Notes: a model not told the origin generated them from the sequence alone. Positions 35,879 through 50,199 are shown, numbered from the stretch's first letter. The stretch: DNA of 64,000 nucleotides from Kluyvera ascorbata ATCC 33433 (GCF_000735365.1 NZ_JMPL01000001.1:80255-144254), one strand, 5' to 3'. Numbers and translations: made by a program.

Positions 35879-38800
35879 TCATGGCTTTTTGTCGCTGCGC
35901 GCCTGGCGCAGCACTTCGTTAATTTGTGGCTTATCAATCGGGCCGGTGATGCGATAACGCAGGATAGAGACTTTGTTCCACAGCGGGCTAAGTACTTTCG
36001 TCGCCGCAAACACCGCCGCGCCGATAATCGGGTTCACCGCGAAAGCCGTCGCCACGCTGACCGTCGCCGAAATTTCCGGCGCGACGATAGCTTCCATATC
36101 CAGCTCGCGGCGCACCAGATTGACCGACCCTTTCATGGCGATATCGGCTTCCAGACCATCAACCAGCGTATCATCGGTATTCAGCACGCCGTCTTTGATC
36201 CACGCGGTACTGCGAATAGAATCAAAGTAGAAGCCTTCACTGAAGGTGTCGCTAAAGTCAAAGCGCAGCTTACGCAGCAGCGCATCGACGCTCAGTAAAC
36301 GCAGCAGTTGTCCGGCATGGCCCGTGGAAAGATCGGTAAACTGCCCTTTGCCAACGCGCGATTTCAGAATACCGTTCAGCGACGCAACATCAGGCTGCCA
36401 CGGTTTATCACGCCAATGTAAATCGTAGTCTACATCAACGGAAGAATCGCGAATCGGCGTTGAAACCCCGAAGAAAGCCGTAGCCTCATCAATCTTGTTT
36501 CCGTGAATTTTCCCCTTCAGCGAGGTTCGCTGCCCGGACGGTGAGTTTACCCAAACGCCATCGGCGGTTAAGCGGCCAAAGCCGGTATCCACCAGCCCGT
36601 TAGCCAGAGTCAGGGTATCGCCCTTCACGCTGAAGTCACCATCGATACGGCCATATTTCTGCCCCCACAGCCAGCATTCGGCGCAGCGAAGCTGAAGATC
36701 GGGCCAGCTGTGGAAATCTATCGCACTGCTGCTTGAGGTGTTGCTTAGCGGGCCTGTAGCAGCGGTCTGCGCCAGCGGATTAGCCGACGGGTTGTAATAA
36801 AGGTAGCGAACGGCGGCCTGCCACGGTGAGCTATTTTTCATCGTCAGGCTGGCGTTAATTTCGCGTCCCTGAGCTTCCACCCGCGTGCCGTCTGCCGTTG
36901 GTTGGGACACCACGCTCAGGTTATTCCACTGCTGGCCTGCAAAGGTCAACGACGACGTACGCAACGTCACGTTTTGCGGGAAGGCGGCAGCAGAGCTTAC
37001 GCCGTCGGCCGCGCCGTGCTGGAACAGCGCCAGCCACTGCGCGCCGTCCATCGGCGGCATATTCAATTCCACGCCCGCCGTTTGCGGCAGCGGCGGGATA
37101 GTACGGCTGTCCGAGGCCCAGATAGCGCTCTCAAGCGTGAGCTTTTTCCCCAACAGCCAGCGGCTATTCAGGTGGTTATCCGGCCCCACGTTGCCGGTCA
37201 GAGTGAAGCTATGCAGATTCCCGTCGACGTTGAGCTTAACCGGCAGCGATTTCCCCGCCGCTTTATCCGCCGGAGACGGTAGGCTACTGCTCATATTTTG
37301 CAGGTCGCTGGTGATACCGACCTTGTAGGTCGCGCTGCCGTGATAAGGAAGCTCAATAGCAACGTTACCTTTCCACGGTACGCTGCCTTTAAGCGCGTCG
37401 TTAAGCTGTTTTGGCAGCACGCCCGTTTTCGCTGGCTGCCAGTCCGCCTGCATATTGACGCCCACCTGATAGGATTTCTCTCCCTCATTGGTGGTGAAAT
37501 CGACGTTCAGCGGCTGATTGAACCAGGTGGCGGTCAGCGGCTCGCTCGTCAGGTTGCCATTATCAAAGCTGAAGCGGCCTTTGAGGTTATGCAGCGTGCT
37601 GTCGAGCGGTTTGATAAACAGGCTATTATTGTTCAGCGCGACGTTACCCGTGGCCTTCACCAGCTCGCCATCCAGCGGGATATCAAGATGTAAGCGAGCG
37701 CTCACGTCGCCATCAAGCTGGAGCTCTTCGAGGGTCGCCCCCAGTGATTTGTCGAGCGGCGTCTGCTGGAAATACGGGCCAACCGCTTTACCAGGACCGT
37801 TAATATCGGCATCAATCAGCAGCTTCTCTTTGGCATAGTCTGGAATCGACGCATTCAGGTTGCTGGCGGTCACGCCGCCAAGCGCCGCTTTATCCGCCTT
37901 CATCCACAGGCCAGCATTGATAAAGTTAAGCTCGATATTCAGATTGGTCAGCGCCGGCCAGTCCGGCTGGAAGGCAAAGGTCGCATCGTGCAGCGGCACA
38001 TAGACCTGGAACTGTCCTTCGTTATGCTCGTACGGGAACAGGTGTGGGTTACCGCCGTAAACCAGAGTGGCGTTCTCCGCTTTACCCGCCTTGATAGCAC
38101 CACTCAGGTAGTCAACAAGCGCTTTCCCCATCAGGTTTTCAGGGAAGTAACGCCACGCCTGCCCACCGTCGTCAGTACTGATACCGGCCAGAATCCCCAG
38201 CCACGGCTGGTCGTCCTTCGGCTGCAGATAGCGGAAACCGCCCGCGGCACGAACGCCCGTCGCCGTGACATCGATATCACGCCCATCGAGCATGAAGCCT
38301 CTATCATCATTGACCCAGTTCAGGGTCGCAACGCCGTTGGCAATCTCCAGTGGTGCGCGGAAGACGTGTTCGTACGGCATCTTCGCGTCTTTCATCGCAA
38401 CATGCAGCGAGCCATTTTCCAGGCTACCGGCAATGTACCCGGAGACGTTCTCAGCGCCAGGCAACAGTTTCCACTGCTTCCAGCCTAGGTTATTCCAGCT
38501 CGCGTTAAAGCGGGTTTTGCCCGTGTCCTGAAGCGGGATATCAATCGCCAGAGCATCGACCATGCCCGCAGGCTGCGCGGTGCGCCAGATGTCGGCGACG
38601 TCAGGTGAAAGTTTTTCAGCGATCGGCAGCAGGCCGTTTAAGCCAGCCGGTGAGAGATGGCTCGCGCGGATACGCAGTTCGTCACTGCGCTTATTGTTCG
38701 GCCCCCCAACTTCTTGAGCCGGGATCCATGCCAGCGCCAGTGCCCCGCGAGGCCACGGCGTATCGTCAATCGTGATACGGGTATCGGGAATGCGGAGCTC

Positions 38801-39673
38801 CCAGCCCTGTTTCTCACGCGACAGGTGCGCGGTGAGGTTATCCACCGCCAGATGGTGATCCTGCCAGCTGGCGCCACCCTGTTTCAGCCAGACATCGCCG
38901 TTGGCGATTTCGCCTTTATCCAGCGAAGCCCAGCCTTCAAGGCTAAAGCGAGCGCTGGTCAGCGCGATATTGTCCTGCATCCACTGTCCCAGCCACGGCT
39001 TCACATCGATGTCGTCAGCCTGGAGCCAGATGCGGCCTTTATTCAGCAGACCATTTTCATCACGCAGATCCATACGCACTTTCATCACCCCGTGCTGCCC
39101 GGTGAGGCTCGAGAGGCTAAGCTCCCCTTCGGCGCGGTGACGGTTGTCATTGTTGACCCAGGTGAGCTGCGGAATGGCAAGTTCAGCACGCTGGCCGGAG
39201 AGCGTCAGGAAGCTGAGATGGCTATCGCGCAGGGTGAAGTGGTCAAACTGGCGTAAGAACAGATCGCCGACGCGGTCGCCCTTCAGGCCATCGCCGCCGT
39301 CGTTATTCTGTAGCGGCGTATTGGTATGAATTTGCAGCTGCCAGAAGGTCAGCTCGCGAAACTGCCAGCGCATGTGCAGCAGGCTTTGCCAGACATCCAG
39401 CGCCATCGAAGCACGTTTGATAGACAGTTCGCCGCCGTCGTTCATCGCAACGTGGATATCGCGCACGTCCAGCGTCGGGCCGAAGTTTTGCCAACTGGCG
39501 TGGATCTGAGAGGCGGAAACCGGCAGCCCAGTGACCGCTTCAATTCTGGTCAGCAGTTCAGGGCGCCATTTATCCAGATGTGGCAAGGCGAGACGCAGGC
39601 CGCTCACCAGCAGCGCGACAACGACAATCAGTGTGGCAACGGTGAGCAGTAAAATCCCCGGCAATCGCCTCAC
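35879..39673 (-). CDS. yhdP: YhdP, AsmA-like phospholipid transport protein
   Basis: 1264 residues (1266 in E. coli). An N-terminal membrane anchor (GILLLTVATLIVVVALLVSGL) is followed by a very long periplasmic repeat region rich in beta-strands and the AsmA/DUF3971-type C-terminus. With TamB and YdbH it moves phospholipids from the inner to the outer membrane. It lies between rng and tldD on the minus strand. Confidence 0.95.
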   Translation of the reverse strand: MRRLPGILLLTVATLIVVVALLVSGLRLALPHLDKWRPELLTRIEAVTGLPVSASQIHASWQNFGPTLDVRDIHVAMNDGGELSIKRASMALDVWQSLLHMRWQFRELTFWQLQIHTNTPLQNNDGGDGLKGDRVGDLFLRQFDHFTLRDSHLSFLTLSGQRAELAIPQLTWVNNDNRHRAEGELSLSSLTGQHGVMKVRMDLRDENGLLNKGRIWLQADDIDVKPWLGQWMQDNIALTSARFSLEGWASLDKGEIANGDVWLKQGGASWQDHHLAVDNLTAHLSREKQGWELRIPDTRITIDDTPWPRGALALAWIPAQEVGGPNNKRSDELRIRASHLSPAGLNGLLPIAEKLSPDVADIWRTAQPAGMVDALAIDIPLQDTGKTRFNASWNNLGWKQWKLLPGAENVSGYIAGSLENGSLHVAMKDAKMPYEHVFRAPLEIANGVATLNWVNDDRGFMLDGRDIDVTATGVRAAGGFRYLQPKDDQPWLGILAGISTDDGGQAWRYFPENLMGKALVDYLSGAIKAGKAENATLVYGGNPHLFPYEHNEGQFQVYVPLHDATFAFQPDWPALTNLNIELNFINAGLWMKADKAALGGVTASNLNASIPDYAKEKLLIDADINGPGKAVGPYFQQTPLDKSLGATLEELQLDGDVSARLHLDIPLDGELVKATGNVALNNNSLFIKPLDSTLHNLKGRFSFDNGNLTSEPLTATWFNQPLNVDFTTNEGEKSYQVGVNMQADWQPAKTGVLPKQLNDALKGSVPWKGNVAIELPYHGSATYKVGITSDLQNMSSSLPSPADKAAGKSLPVKLNVDGNLHSFTLTGNVGPDNHLNSRWLLGKKLTLESAIWASDSRTIPPLPQTAGVELNMPPMDGAQWLALFQHGAADGVSSAAAFPQNVTLRTSSLTFAGQQWNNLSVVSQPTADGTRVEAQGREINASLTMKNSSPWQAAVRYLYYNPSANPLAQTAATGPLSNTSSSSAIDFHSWPDLQLRCAECWLWGQKYGRIDGDFSVKGDTLTLANGLVDTGFGRLTADGVWVNSPSGQRTSLKGKIHGNKIDEATAFFGVSTPIRDSSVDVDYDLHWRDKPWQPDVASLNGILKSRVGKGQFTDLSTGHAGQLLRLLSVDALLRKLRFDFSDTFSEGFYFDSIRSTAWIKDGVLNTDDTLVDGLEADIAMKGSVNLVRRELDMEAIVAPEISATVSVATAFAVNPIIGAAVFAATKVLSPLWNKVSILRYRITGPIDKPQINEVLRQARSDKKP

Positions 39674-39706
39674 GCATCTCTCCTTGGGTCGCAGCAGGCT
39701 GCGTAA

Positions 39707-41176
39707 TTACATCATAACCACATCAAACTGCTCCGGGTTATAGAGCGGTTCAATCTGGACTTTAACCTGCTTGCCGACAAAAATTTCTACTTCTGCCAGC
39801 GCGTGAGACTCTTCACCTTTCAGAGTTTCGGCCACGGATGGAGAAGCGTATACCAGGAAGCGATCGGAATCATAAGCGTGATGCACGCGCACGATTTCAC
39901 GCATAATCTCATAGCACACCGTCTCAACGGTTTTCACCGTACCACGCCCATGGCAGGTCGGGCATTCGGTGCAGAGTACGTGTTCGACGCTCTCGCGCGT
40001 ACGCTTACGGGTCATCTCTACCAGCCCCAGCGGCGAGAAGCCGTTAACGCTGGTTTTCACGCGGTCTTTGCTCAACGCTTGTTCCAGCGAGTGCAGTACC
40101 CGACGACGGTGGTCTTCGTTATTCATATCGATAAAATCGATGATGATAATACCGCCAAGGTTACGCAAGCGCAGCTGACGCGCAATCGCCTGAGTCGCTT
40201 CAATATTGGTGTTGAAAATGGTGTCATCAAGATTACGGTGCCCAACAAAAGCCCCGGTGTTGATGTCGACAGTGGTCATCGCTTCGGTCTGGTCGATAAC
40301 CAGATAACCACCGGACTTGAGCTCAACTTTACGCTCCAGCGCTCGCTGGATTTCATTCTCAACGTCGAACAGATCAAAGATAGGCTGGCGGCCGCTGTAA
40401 TGCTCAAGCTTGTTGGTCATTTCAGGCATATATTCAGCCGTGAATTCCATTAACGCTTCGTAGGTTAAACGGGAATCAACGCGAATTTTATCCAACTGAG
40501 CGTCCGCAAAGTCGCGCAGGACACGCTGCGCCAGCGCCAGCTCACCGTACATCTGGTAGCGGGTCTGTGGGCGCTTCTTACGCTCCATCACTTTGGTCCA
40601 GACGCGCTTAAGATAGGCGGCGTCAGAGGCTAAATCCTCTTCACACACCCCTTCTGCCGCGGTACGGATGATAAAGCCGCCCTGCTCATCGCAATAATCC
40701 GCGACCACTTTCTTTAAGCGATCGCGCTCGGCTTCACTTTCAATACGCTGCGACACGCCGACGTGCGAAGCGCCGGGCATAAAGACCAGATAACGAGAAG
40801 GTAACGTGATGTCGGTAGTCAGACGCGCGCCTTTGGTCCCCAGGGGATCTTTCACCACCTGTACCATCAGGTCCTGGCCCTGACGCACCAGTTCAGAAAT
40901 ATCGCGGACGGTGAACTGCTTTTGCTCTTCACCCGCCACACATTCGGTATGCGGCATGATGTCGGAAGCGTGAAGGAACGCTGCCTTATCGAGACCAATA
41001 TCTACAAAAGCCGCCTGCATACCTGGTAAGACACGACTAACACGACCTTTGTAGATATTGCCTACTATTCCGCGTCGCGCTTCACGCTCAATATGAATTT
41101 CCTGCAAAATGCCGCCATCGATATACGCCACTCGCGTCTCCGATGGCGTCACGTTAACTAATAGTTCAGCCGTCAT
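39707..41176 (-). CDS. rng: Ribonuclease G
   Basis: 489 residues from [18 protein letters not shown], equal to E. coli. RNase G is the RNase E paralogue that matures the 5' end of 16S rRNA. The S1 RNA-binding domain ([23 protein letters not shown]), the catalytic aspartates in [13 protein letters not shown] and IIIIDFIDM, and the zinc-link cysteines in [11 protein letters not shown] are visible. I reject the in-frame ATG six codons upstream. Its start overlaps the yhdE stop by 11 bp. Confidence 0.97.
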   Translation of the reverse strand: MTAELLVNVTPSETRVAYIDGGILQEIHIEREARRGIVGNIYKGRVSRVLPGMQAAFVDIGLDKAAFLHASDIMPHTECVAGEEQKQFTVRDISELVRQGQDLMVQVVKDPLGTKGARLTTDITLPSRYLVFMPGASHVGVSQRIESEAERDRLKKVVADYCDEQGGFIIRTAAEGVCEEDLASDAAYLKRVWTKVMERKKRPQTRYQMYGELALAQRVLRDFADAQLDKIRVDSRLTYEALMEFTAEYMPEMTNKLEHYSGRQPIFDLFDVENEIQRALERKVELKSGGYLVIDQTEAMTTVDINTGAFVGHRNLDDTIFNTNIEATQAIARQLRLRNLGGIIIIDFIDMNNEDHRRRVLHSLEQALSKDRVKTSVNGFSPLGLVEMTRKRTRESVEHVLCTECPTCHGRGTVKTVETVCYEIMREIVRVHHAYDSDRFLVYASPSVAETLKGEESHALAEVEIFVGKQVKVQIEPLYNPEQFDVVMM

Positions 41177-41759
41177 GTGTATCCCTTTTTTCACGTAGCG
41201 AGTTAAAGTTACTCAGCAACTCATACGTTTCCACCAGCGGTAAGCCGACTACGGCGTGATAGCTGCCATTTATCTTCCTGACGAAACAGCCACCCAGCCC
41301 TTGAATACCGTATGCACCTGCTTTATCTAAAGGTTCGCCGCTCGCAACATAGTCTGCAATGTCTTCCTCGAAAAGCATCCGGAAGGTCACTTCCGTCACG
41401 ACCAGGCAGTCGAGCGTATGCTGGCTATCTGCCAGCGCAACGGCGGTCATCACCTGATGGGTATTCCCTGATAGCTTACGCAGCATCGCGGCGGCATGCG
41501 CCGCATCGCGAGGTTTTTCCAGCACTTCACCGTTAAGCACCACAATCGTATCAGCCCCCAGAACGGGGAGGTCGTGACGGGCTAACGCAACGCCCGCCTG
41601 CGCTTTCTCTCGTGCCAGACGCGCCACGTATTGCTGCGCCGTCTCCTGTGGGCGACGCAGTTCTTCGATACCGGGAACCACTTTCTCAAACGTCATGCCT
41701 AGCTGAGTGAGAAGTTCCTGGCGACGCGGGGAACCTGAAGCAAGATAGAGAGATACCAT
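41166..41759 (-). CDS. yhdE: YhdE, Maf-type nucleotide pyrophosphatase (dTTP/UTP)
   Basis: 197 residues from [17 protein letters not shown]. The Maf signature [10 protein letters not shown] (phosphate binding), the glutamate and lysine segment [23 protein letters not shown] and the [17 protein letters not shown] motif are present. Maf proteins hydrolyse non-canonical and some canonical NTPs and affect septation. A longer in-frame opening from 41780 is not supported. It sits between mreD and rng. Confidence 0.95.
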   Translation of the reverse strand: MVSLYLASGSPRRQELLTQLGMTFEKVVPGIEELRRPQETAQQYVARLAREKAQAGVALARHDLPVLGADTIVVLNGEVLEKPRDAAHAAAMLRKLSGNTHQVMTAVALADSQHTLDCLVVTEVTFRMLFEEDIADYVASGEPLDKAGAYGIQGLGGCFVRKINGSYHAVVGLPLVETYELLSNFNSLREKRDTHDG

Positions 41760-41766
41760 AACGACC

Positions 41767-43262
<1,496 letters not shown>

Positions 43263-43330
43263 AGGCTATGCGTATTCTCGTGTCAGTGAAATTGAGGGTA
43301 GCCTTCTGGCTACCCTGAACCTCATGCTGA

Positions 43331-44680
<1,350 letters not shown>

Positions 44681-46621
44681 TCAAACCGAATATCTTTGCG
44701 AATATTTTTTCACATTTGAGTCAAGTGGCTGGGAAGCAGCAAAAAAATCCCCCTGACCGCCGAAAACTCCGCATTTGGTCAGCTCTTGCCACTCGCCCCG
44801 GCTGCGGACTCCGGCGGCGAAAACCTGAATCGACGTTCCCTTACAGGCCTCAACCAGACTTTGAACCAACAGCTGGTTCTGACTGCGTTTTTCAATATTG
44901 CGCACCAGTACCGGATCTAGCTTAATCAACTCAACCTCAAGCTGCTTAATCCAAGTGGTACTGACTAAGGCTAAACCTGCCTGCGTTACCGCAACCCGAA
45001 CGCCTAATGCATGAATTAAACGTACGACTGGCTGTAAACGCGTCATATGTTGACAGACATCTACCTCTGCAAGTTCAAAAATAATCCGTCGACGTTGAGA
45101 TTTCTCGCACTGCATCAAAGTATCACGCAGCCAACGCTGGAAACGCGGGCGAATAAGCGACTCGACCGTCACCTGAATTGCCAGATTTTCCTCAGGCCAA
45201 AACCCCAGGAATGGGATCAGACGAGTGATCTGCTGGCGGTCGTATTCTTCACCGAGGCCAAACTCCAGCACCATCGGCATATATTCCGCGGCGATAACCT
45301 CTTCTTTACCGTCAAAAATACGGCACATCAGTTCTCGGTGATGAACGCTGCCGTCGAGGTTGACCGCCGGTTTTTGGTAAAGGCGCGGGCCGCCGCGGCT
45401 GAGCATCTGCTCAATCAAAGTGCGCCAGCGGACGTTGCCGCGCCCTTTCTCCGGCAGCGAGTCATCGTAAATCGCCCAACTGTTGCTGCCCTGTAGCACC
45501 GCGTTGCGTACCGCCGCCTCGGCGTGTTCCATCACCTGTTCGGTGGTCTGCCCGCCGCGCCAGGCGCAAATGCCGATGTGCATCATGTCATCGCGATCGA
45601 GGATTTTCGCCAGCGGCAGGCCATCAATGGCTTTGAGCAGTTGCCCGGCGATGCTGTCGGCTTCTTTTAAGGTGCGATGCGGTAGCAGGACGGTAAAGTC
45701 ACTGCGGCGATAGCGCGCCAGCAGCGCACCGGGATAACGCATAATAAAGGTGGAAAGCAGGTTGATGAGCGTAAAGACATGTTCTTCCGCCGCGGCCCGG
45801 CCCCAGTTGTCGCGCAGGAAGTCGAAGTCCGGCAGGCGGATCATCATCACGATACCGTGAGAGCCGACGTTTTCCTGGTCGTCGAGTAGCGTTGCGAGCT
45901 GGTTATCAAAGAACAGTCGGTTGCTGAGGCCAGTTTTCGAGTCCTGAGCCGCGTAGGAGCGAATCAGCGTGTCCAGGCGGCTGCGCTGTTCTCCGGCAAA
46001 CTGAATTTCAGAAAGTAGCATATCCAGTGCCGAACTGGTGCGGGCGGGCCATTCATGGATATTACCTTTGGCTTTCGGCCCGCGCTCGCCGTTAAGAATA
46101 CGAATAGAGCGCAGCTCCAGCAGCTCTTCCCCCGCAAGCTGTCGACGCAGCCAGCGCACGGCGATAAAGACCACCAGCACCATAAAGGCAATCGTAATGG
46201 TCAACGGCGCGGTGGTCATCAACGAGCGGAAGTAGTTGGCCATCGGGTCCTGATAGACCAGATGAATCTTCATGCCGGGGTGCTTGAGCGATGGAACTTC
46301 CATTTCGCGGAATTGATAGTGGCTGCCAACCGGCTGATAGCTGCTGGTGCGGCTATGGTGGAACAGCGCCTTTCCATTCAGCGTGAAATCGATACGGACG
46401 ATATCGAGCGGCACCATGATTTCATCAAGCTGATGGTCGAGCTTATCGAACGGTGTGTTAATGAGGCGGTTATCCAATACCGTTGCCACGGCCTGCACGC
46501 GATTGGCTATCTTGTACTGTATGCCGTTATAAAAACTCAGTGAGGAGCCAATTAACGTCACAAAGATGGTAAGCCCAGTTAAGAGCGTAAAAAAGGCTGA
46601 GAACTTCGTCGTTAATCGCAT
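44681..46621 (-). CDS. csrD: CsrD, RNase E specificity factor for CsrB/CsrC decay
   Basis: 646 residues, as in E. coli. Two membrane segments (FFTLLTGLTIFVTLIGSSLSFY and ITIAFMVLVVFIAVRW) flank a periplasmic region; then a HAMP-like stretch, a GGDEF domain degenerate at its active site (RYRRSDFTVLLPH) and an EAL domain with ELM in place of EAL (HHRELMCRIF). CsrD therefore does not make or degrade c-di-GMP; it triggers RNase E cleavage of the CsrB/CsrC sRNAs. I chose MRLTTKFSAF at 46621; a frame to 46684 has no support. Confidence 0.97.
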   Translation of the reverse strand: MRLTTKFSAFFTLLTGLTIFVTLIGSSLSFYNGIQYKIANRVQAVATVLDNRLINTPFDKLDHQLDEIMVPLDIVRIDFTLNGKALFHHSRTSSYQPVGSHYQFREMEVPSLKHPGMKIHLVYQDPMANYFRSLMTTAPLTITIAFMVLVVFIAVRWLRRQLAGEELLELRSIRILNGERGPKAKGNIHEWPARTSSALDMLLSEIQFAGEQRSRLDTLIRSYAAQDSKTGLSNRLFFDNQLATLLDDQENVGSHGIVMMIRLPDFDFLRDNWGRAAAEEHVFTLINLLSTFIMRYPGALLARYRRSDFTVLLPHRTLKEADSIAGQLLKAIDGLPLAKILDRDDMMHIGICAWRGGQTTEQVMEHAEAAVRNAVLQGSNSWAIYDDSLPEKGRGNVRWRTLIEQMLSRGGPRLYQKPAVNLDGSVHHRELMCRIFDGKEEVIAAEYMPMVLEFGLGEEYDRQQITRLIPFLGFWPEENLAIQVTVESLIRPRFQRWLRDTLMQCEKSQRRRIIFELAEVDVCQHMTRLQPVVRLIHALGVRVAVTQAGLALVSTTWIKQLEVELIKLDPVLVRNIEKRSQNQLLVQSLVEACKGTSIQVFAAGVRSRGEWQELTKCGVFGGQGDFFAASQPLDSNVKKYSQRYSV

Positions 46622-46841
46622 CCCTGTGTTAACTCCGTAGGTTAATCGTCCCCGACAGAGAGCCGGGTGCCTGTGTTCGCACATTACTATCAGAAGTAAG
46701 CACTAACATATCAAACCAGGTCGGCATACTACCAAACCTGGCGGATCTGGCAATTTATTGCGCCAAATCGCCAACAAATAATGATAAACGAGTATAGTCC
46801 CCGGTAAATTTTTTCACTATCAGTCCATGTAAGGAAGGGTT

Positions 46842-47816
46842 ATGCAGGCACTCATCTTAGAACAGCAGGATGGTAAAACTATCGCCGCAGTGAAGGCCGT
46901 TGACGACAGTCTGCTGCCGCAGGGTAACGTCACTGTCGATATCCAGTGGTCCAGCCTGAACTATAAAGACGCTCTCGCTATCACCGGAAAAGGGAAAATC
47001 ATTCGTAACTTCCCGATGGTGCCAGGCATCGATTTTGCCGGGACGGTTCACACCAGCGATGATGCGCGCTTTACGCCGGGCCAGCAGGTGCTGCTGACCG
47101 GCTGGGGCGTGGGCGAAAACCATTGGGGCGGCCTGTCCGAGCGCGCACGCGTCAACGGCGACTGGCTAGTACCGCTGCCCGCAGGCCTGGATGGACGCAA
47201 AGCCATGATCATCGGCACCGCGGGCTTCACCGCGATGCTGTGCGTGATGGCGCTGGAAGATGCAGGCGTGCGCCCTGAAGACGGCGAGATCGTGGTGACC
47301 GGCGCCAGCGGTGGCGTGGGCAGTACCGCTATCGCCCTGCTGCACAAACTGGGTTATCAGGTCGCGGCGGTGTCTGGTCGTGAAAGCACCCATAGCTACC
47401 TTCGCGCGCTGGGAGCAAACCGCATTCTGGGCCGCGATGAGTTCGCGGAAACCCGTCCGTTGGAAAAACAGATCTGGGCCGGTGCGGTTGATACCGTTGG
47501 CGATAAAGTGCTGGCCAAAGTGCTGGCGCAGATGAACTACGGCGGTTGCGTCGCGGCCTGCGGCCTGGCCGGTGGCTTTGCGCTGCCGACTACCGTGATG
47601 CCGTTCATCCTGCGTAACGTTCGTCTGCAGGGCGTGGATTCAGTGATGACACCGGCGGCACGCCGCGCGGAAGCATGGAAACGTCTGGTTACCGATTTAC
47701 CTGAGTCCTTCTTCGCACAGAGCGCAACGGAGATAAATCTTGCTCAAGCGCCTGAATTTGCATATAAAATCATCAGCAACCAGATTCAGGGCCGCACGCT
47801 GGTGAAAATCGACTAA
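46842..47816 (+). CDS. acuI: Acrylyl-CoA reductase AcuI (YhdH)
   Basis: 324 residues, medium-chain dehydrogenase/reductase without zinc. It reduces acrylyl-CoA to propionyl-CoA with NADPH and so removes a toxic electrophile. N-terminal GroES-like fold, then the Rossmann motif TGASGGVGSTAIALLHKLGYQV. A -10-like TATAGT lies at 46793-46798, and AAGGAAGGG precedes the ATG. It is divergent from csrD. Confidence 0.96.
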   Translation: MQALILEQQDGKTIAAVKAVDDSLLPQGNVTVDIQWSSLNYKDALAITGKGKIIRNFPMVPGIDFAGTVHTSDDARFTPGQQVLLTGWGVGENHWGGLSERARVNGDWLVPLPAGLDGRKAMIIGTAGFTAMLCVMALEDAGVRPEDGEIVVTGASGGVGSTAIALLHKLGYQVAAVSGRESTHSYLRALGANRILGRDEFAETRPLEKQIWAGAVDTVGDKVLAKVLAQMNYGGCVAACGLAGGFALPTTVMPFILRNVRLQGVDSVMTPAARRAEAWKRLVTDLPESFFAQSATEINLAQAPEFAYKIISNQIQGRTLVKID

Positions 47817-47892
47817 GCACTTATTTTTCAAGGCGCACTCGCGTTAATTTGACTCCTCCGCCATGCTTAACAAAAGCCTGCCGGAGGAAGTC

Positions 47893-48891
47893 ATGAAATC
47901 CCGTAAATTAACTGAAGCAGACGTCACCGCCGAGTCTGTTTTTATGCTTCAGCGCCGCCAGGTGCTGAAGATGCTTGGTATCAGCACCGCTGCCGCCTCA
48001 CTTCCACTGCACGCCTCCAGTCTGACAGACTGGTTTAAAGGTAACGACCGACCGCCAGCCCCGGCGGGAAAGCCGCTGACGTTCAGCAAGCCAGATGAAT
48101 GGCAGAACAAGCTCACGCTGACGCCAGAAAACAAAGTCACCGGCTATAACAACTTCTATGAGTTTGGCCTCGATAAAGCCGACCCCGCCGCCAACGCCGG
48201 TAGCCTCCCCATCGACCCATGGAAGCTCACCATTGGCGGTGAAGTCGCAAAGCCGATGACGCTCGATCATGACGATTTAACCAAACGCTTCCCGCTGGAA
48301 CAGCGCATCTACCGTATGCGCTGCGTCGAGGCCTGGTCGATGGTAGTACCGTGGATTGGTTTCCCACTGCATAAACTACTGGCAGCCGTCGAGCCCACCA
48401 GCAATGCAAAGTACGTGGCATTTAAGACGCTTTACTCCCCGGAAAACATGCCCGGGCAGAAAGACCGATTTATCGGCGGTGGTCTTGCGTATCCTTATAT
48501 AGAAGGATTGCGCCTGGACGAAGCCATGAACCCGCTAACGCTACTCACCGTCGGTGTCTACGGCAAAGCGCTGCCGCCGCAAAACGGTGCGCCAATCCGT
48601 CTGACGGTTCCGTGGAAGTACGGCTTTAAGGGGATAAAGTCTATCGTCAGTATCATGCTGACCCGTGAGCGCCCGGATTCCACCTGGAACCTCGCCGCCC
48701 CGGACGAATACGGGTTCTTTGCCAACGTGAATCCGCACGTCGATCATCCACGATGGTCCCAGGCGACGGAGCGTTTTATTGGCTCTGGCGGTATTCTTGA
48801 TGTTCAGCGCCAGCCAACGCTACTGTTTAACGGCTATGCGGATGAAGTGGCTTCGCTCTATCGTGGAATGAATTTACGGGAGAATTTTTGA
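47893..48891 (+). CDS. msrP: MsrP, periplasmic methionine sulfoxide reductase, molybdopterin subunit
   Basis: 332 residues (334 in E. coli). It repairs oxidised methionine in periplasmic proteins with electrons from MsrQ. The twin-arginine signal has [19 protein letters not shown]. The molybdenum-ligating cysteine is in [15 protein letters not shown]. Start [15 protein letters not shown] at 47893 follows GGAGGAAG. In E. coli K-12 msrPQ lies elsewhere; here, as in Salmonella, it follows acuI. It overlaps msrQ by one base (TGATG). Confidence 0.96.
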   Translation: MKSRKLTEADVTAESVFMLQRRQVLKMLGISTAAASLPLHASSLTDWFKGNDRPPAPAGKPLTFSKPDEWQNKLTLTPENKVTGYNNFYEFGLDKADPAANAGSLPIDPWKLTIGGEVAKPMTLDHDDLTKRFPLEQRIYRMRCVEAWSMVVPWIGFPLHKLLAAVEPTSNAKYVAFKTLYSPENMPGQKDRFIGGGLAYPYIEGLRLDEAMNPLTLLTVGVYGKALPPQNGAPIRLTVPWKYGFKGIKSIVSIMLTRERPDSTWNLAAPDEYGFFANVNPHVDHPRWSQATERFIGSGGILDVQRQPTLLFNGYADEVASLYRGMNLRENF

Positions 48892-49490
48892 TGCGTTTAA
48901 CGGCAAAACAGGTCACCTGGCTGAAGGTTTTCCTGCATCTTGCGGCTTTTTTGCCGTTTGTCTGGCTGTTCTGGGCCGTATCACAGGGGCAGCTAAGTGC
49001 TGATCCAGTGAAAGATATTCAGCATTTTACCGGTAGGATGGCTCTGAAATTACTGCTGGCGACCTTGTTGGTCGCCCCGCTGGCGCGCTACGCTAAACAA
49101 CCGCTGCTGATTCGCACCCGGCGATTACTGGGATTGTGGTGCTTTGCATGGGTGACTATTCACCTCACCAGCTATAGCGTTCTGGAACTGGGGATTCAGA
49201 ATTTGTCGCTATTAGGCCAGGAAATCGCCACACGTCCTTATCTTCTGCTGGGATTTGCCTGCTGGCTGATTTTATTGGCCCTGGCGGTGACGTCTACTCA
49301 AGCGATGCAGCGAAAATTAGGCCGACGCTGGCAGCTTTTGCATAACTTCGTCTATCTTGTCGCGATCCTCGCACCGATACATTTCCTGTGGTCGGTAAAG
49401 ATTATCTCACCACAACCGGTTATCTACGCGGCCATCGCCGTCGTGCTTTTAGCCTGCCGTTATAAGAAGTTTCGCCAGTGGTGGCGCTAG
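48891..49490 (+). CDS. msrQ: MsrQ, heme-containing membrane subunit of MsrPQ
   Basis: 199 residues (211 in E. coli). An integral-membrane b-type cytochrome that passes quinol-pool or flavin-reductase electrons to MsrP. About six membrane segments are seen ([63 protein letters not shown]), with conserved histidines in [21 protein letters not shown] and LLHNFVYL. The ATG at 48891 overlaps the msrP stop; a TTG one codon earlier is not preferred. Confidence 0.95.
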   Translation: MRLTAKQVTWLKVFLHLAAFLPFVWLFWAVSQGQLSADPVKDIQHFTGRMALKLLLATLLVAPLARYAKQPLLIRTRRLLGLWCFAWVTIHLTSYSVLELGIQNLSLLGQEIATRPYLLLGFACWLILLALAVTSTQAMQRKLGRRWQLLHNFVYLVAILAPIHFLWSVKIISPQPVIYAAIAVVLLACRYKKFRQWWR

Positions 49491-49724
49491 TTTCGTGATA
49501 TGTGCGGTTTACCGCAATTCTCTTATAGTCAGACGTTCTTTACACGATAGCAGTTGATAATCTTCCCTGATAAGACCAGTATTTAGCTGCCAAATGCTAC
49601 GAAATAGTTATAATGTGCGACCTTGGTTTTCCCGACCGGGTTTTTAACCCCCTGAAAGGGTGACAATCGCGCATCGAAGGTATATTTTGTTTTTTACCCG
49701 AGAATTGCAGGAGATAGCAGCACA

Positions 49725-50177
49725 ATGACTGACAAGTTTCGCATTTTGCTTTTGAACGGTCCGAACCTGAATATGTTAGGCACCCGTGAGCCAGAGAAGT
49801 ACGGCACGCTGACGCTTTCCCAGATCGTAAGCCGCTTAACCGCGGAAGCTGAAACCCTGAACGTCACGCTCGACAGCCTGCAATCCAACGCCGAGTACGT
49901 CCTCATCGACCGTATTCATCAGGCTAAAGACAATATTGACTATATCCTGATTAATCCGGCCGCGTTCACGCACACGAGCGTTGCCCTTCGCGATGCGTTG
50001 CTGGCGGTGAGCATCCCGTTTATCGAGATCCACCTGAGCAACGTTCATGCGCGCGAACCATTCCGCCATCATTCGTATCTGTCTGATATCGCTTCTGGCG
50101 TTATCTGCGGGCTCGGAGCTGACGGCTATTCATACGCTTTACAGACGGCGGTAAAACGCCTGTCACAATCAAACTAA
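49725..50177 (+). CDS. aroQ: Type II 3-dehydroquinate dehydratase
   Basis: 150 residues, dodecameric type II enzyme, dehydrating 3-dehydroquinate to 3-dehydroshikimate in the shikimate or quinate pathway. [19 protein letters not shown] carries the catalytic tyrosine and flexible lid, and [19 protein letters not shown] carries the histidine. It lies 22 bp upstream of accB. The 234 bp before it (49491-49724) hold an inverted repeat (CCCGACCGGG, then CCCCCTGAAAGGG near 49635-49660) and probably the accBC promoter. Confidence 0.97.
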   Translation: MTDKFRILLLNGPNLNMLGTREPEKYGTLTLSQIVSRLTAEAETLNVTLDSLQSNAEYVLIDRIHQAKDNIDYILINPAAFTHTSVALRDALLAVSIPFIEIHLSNVHAREPFRHHSYLSDIASGVICGLGADGYSYALQTAVKRLSQSN

Positions 50178-50199
50178 ACAAAGAGTACGGAACCCACTC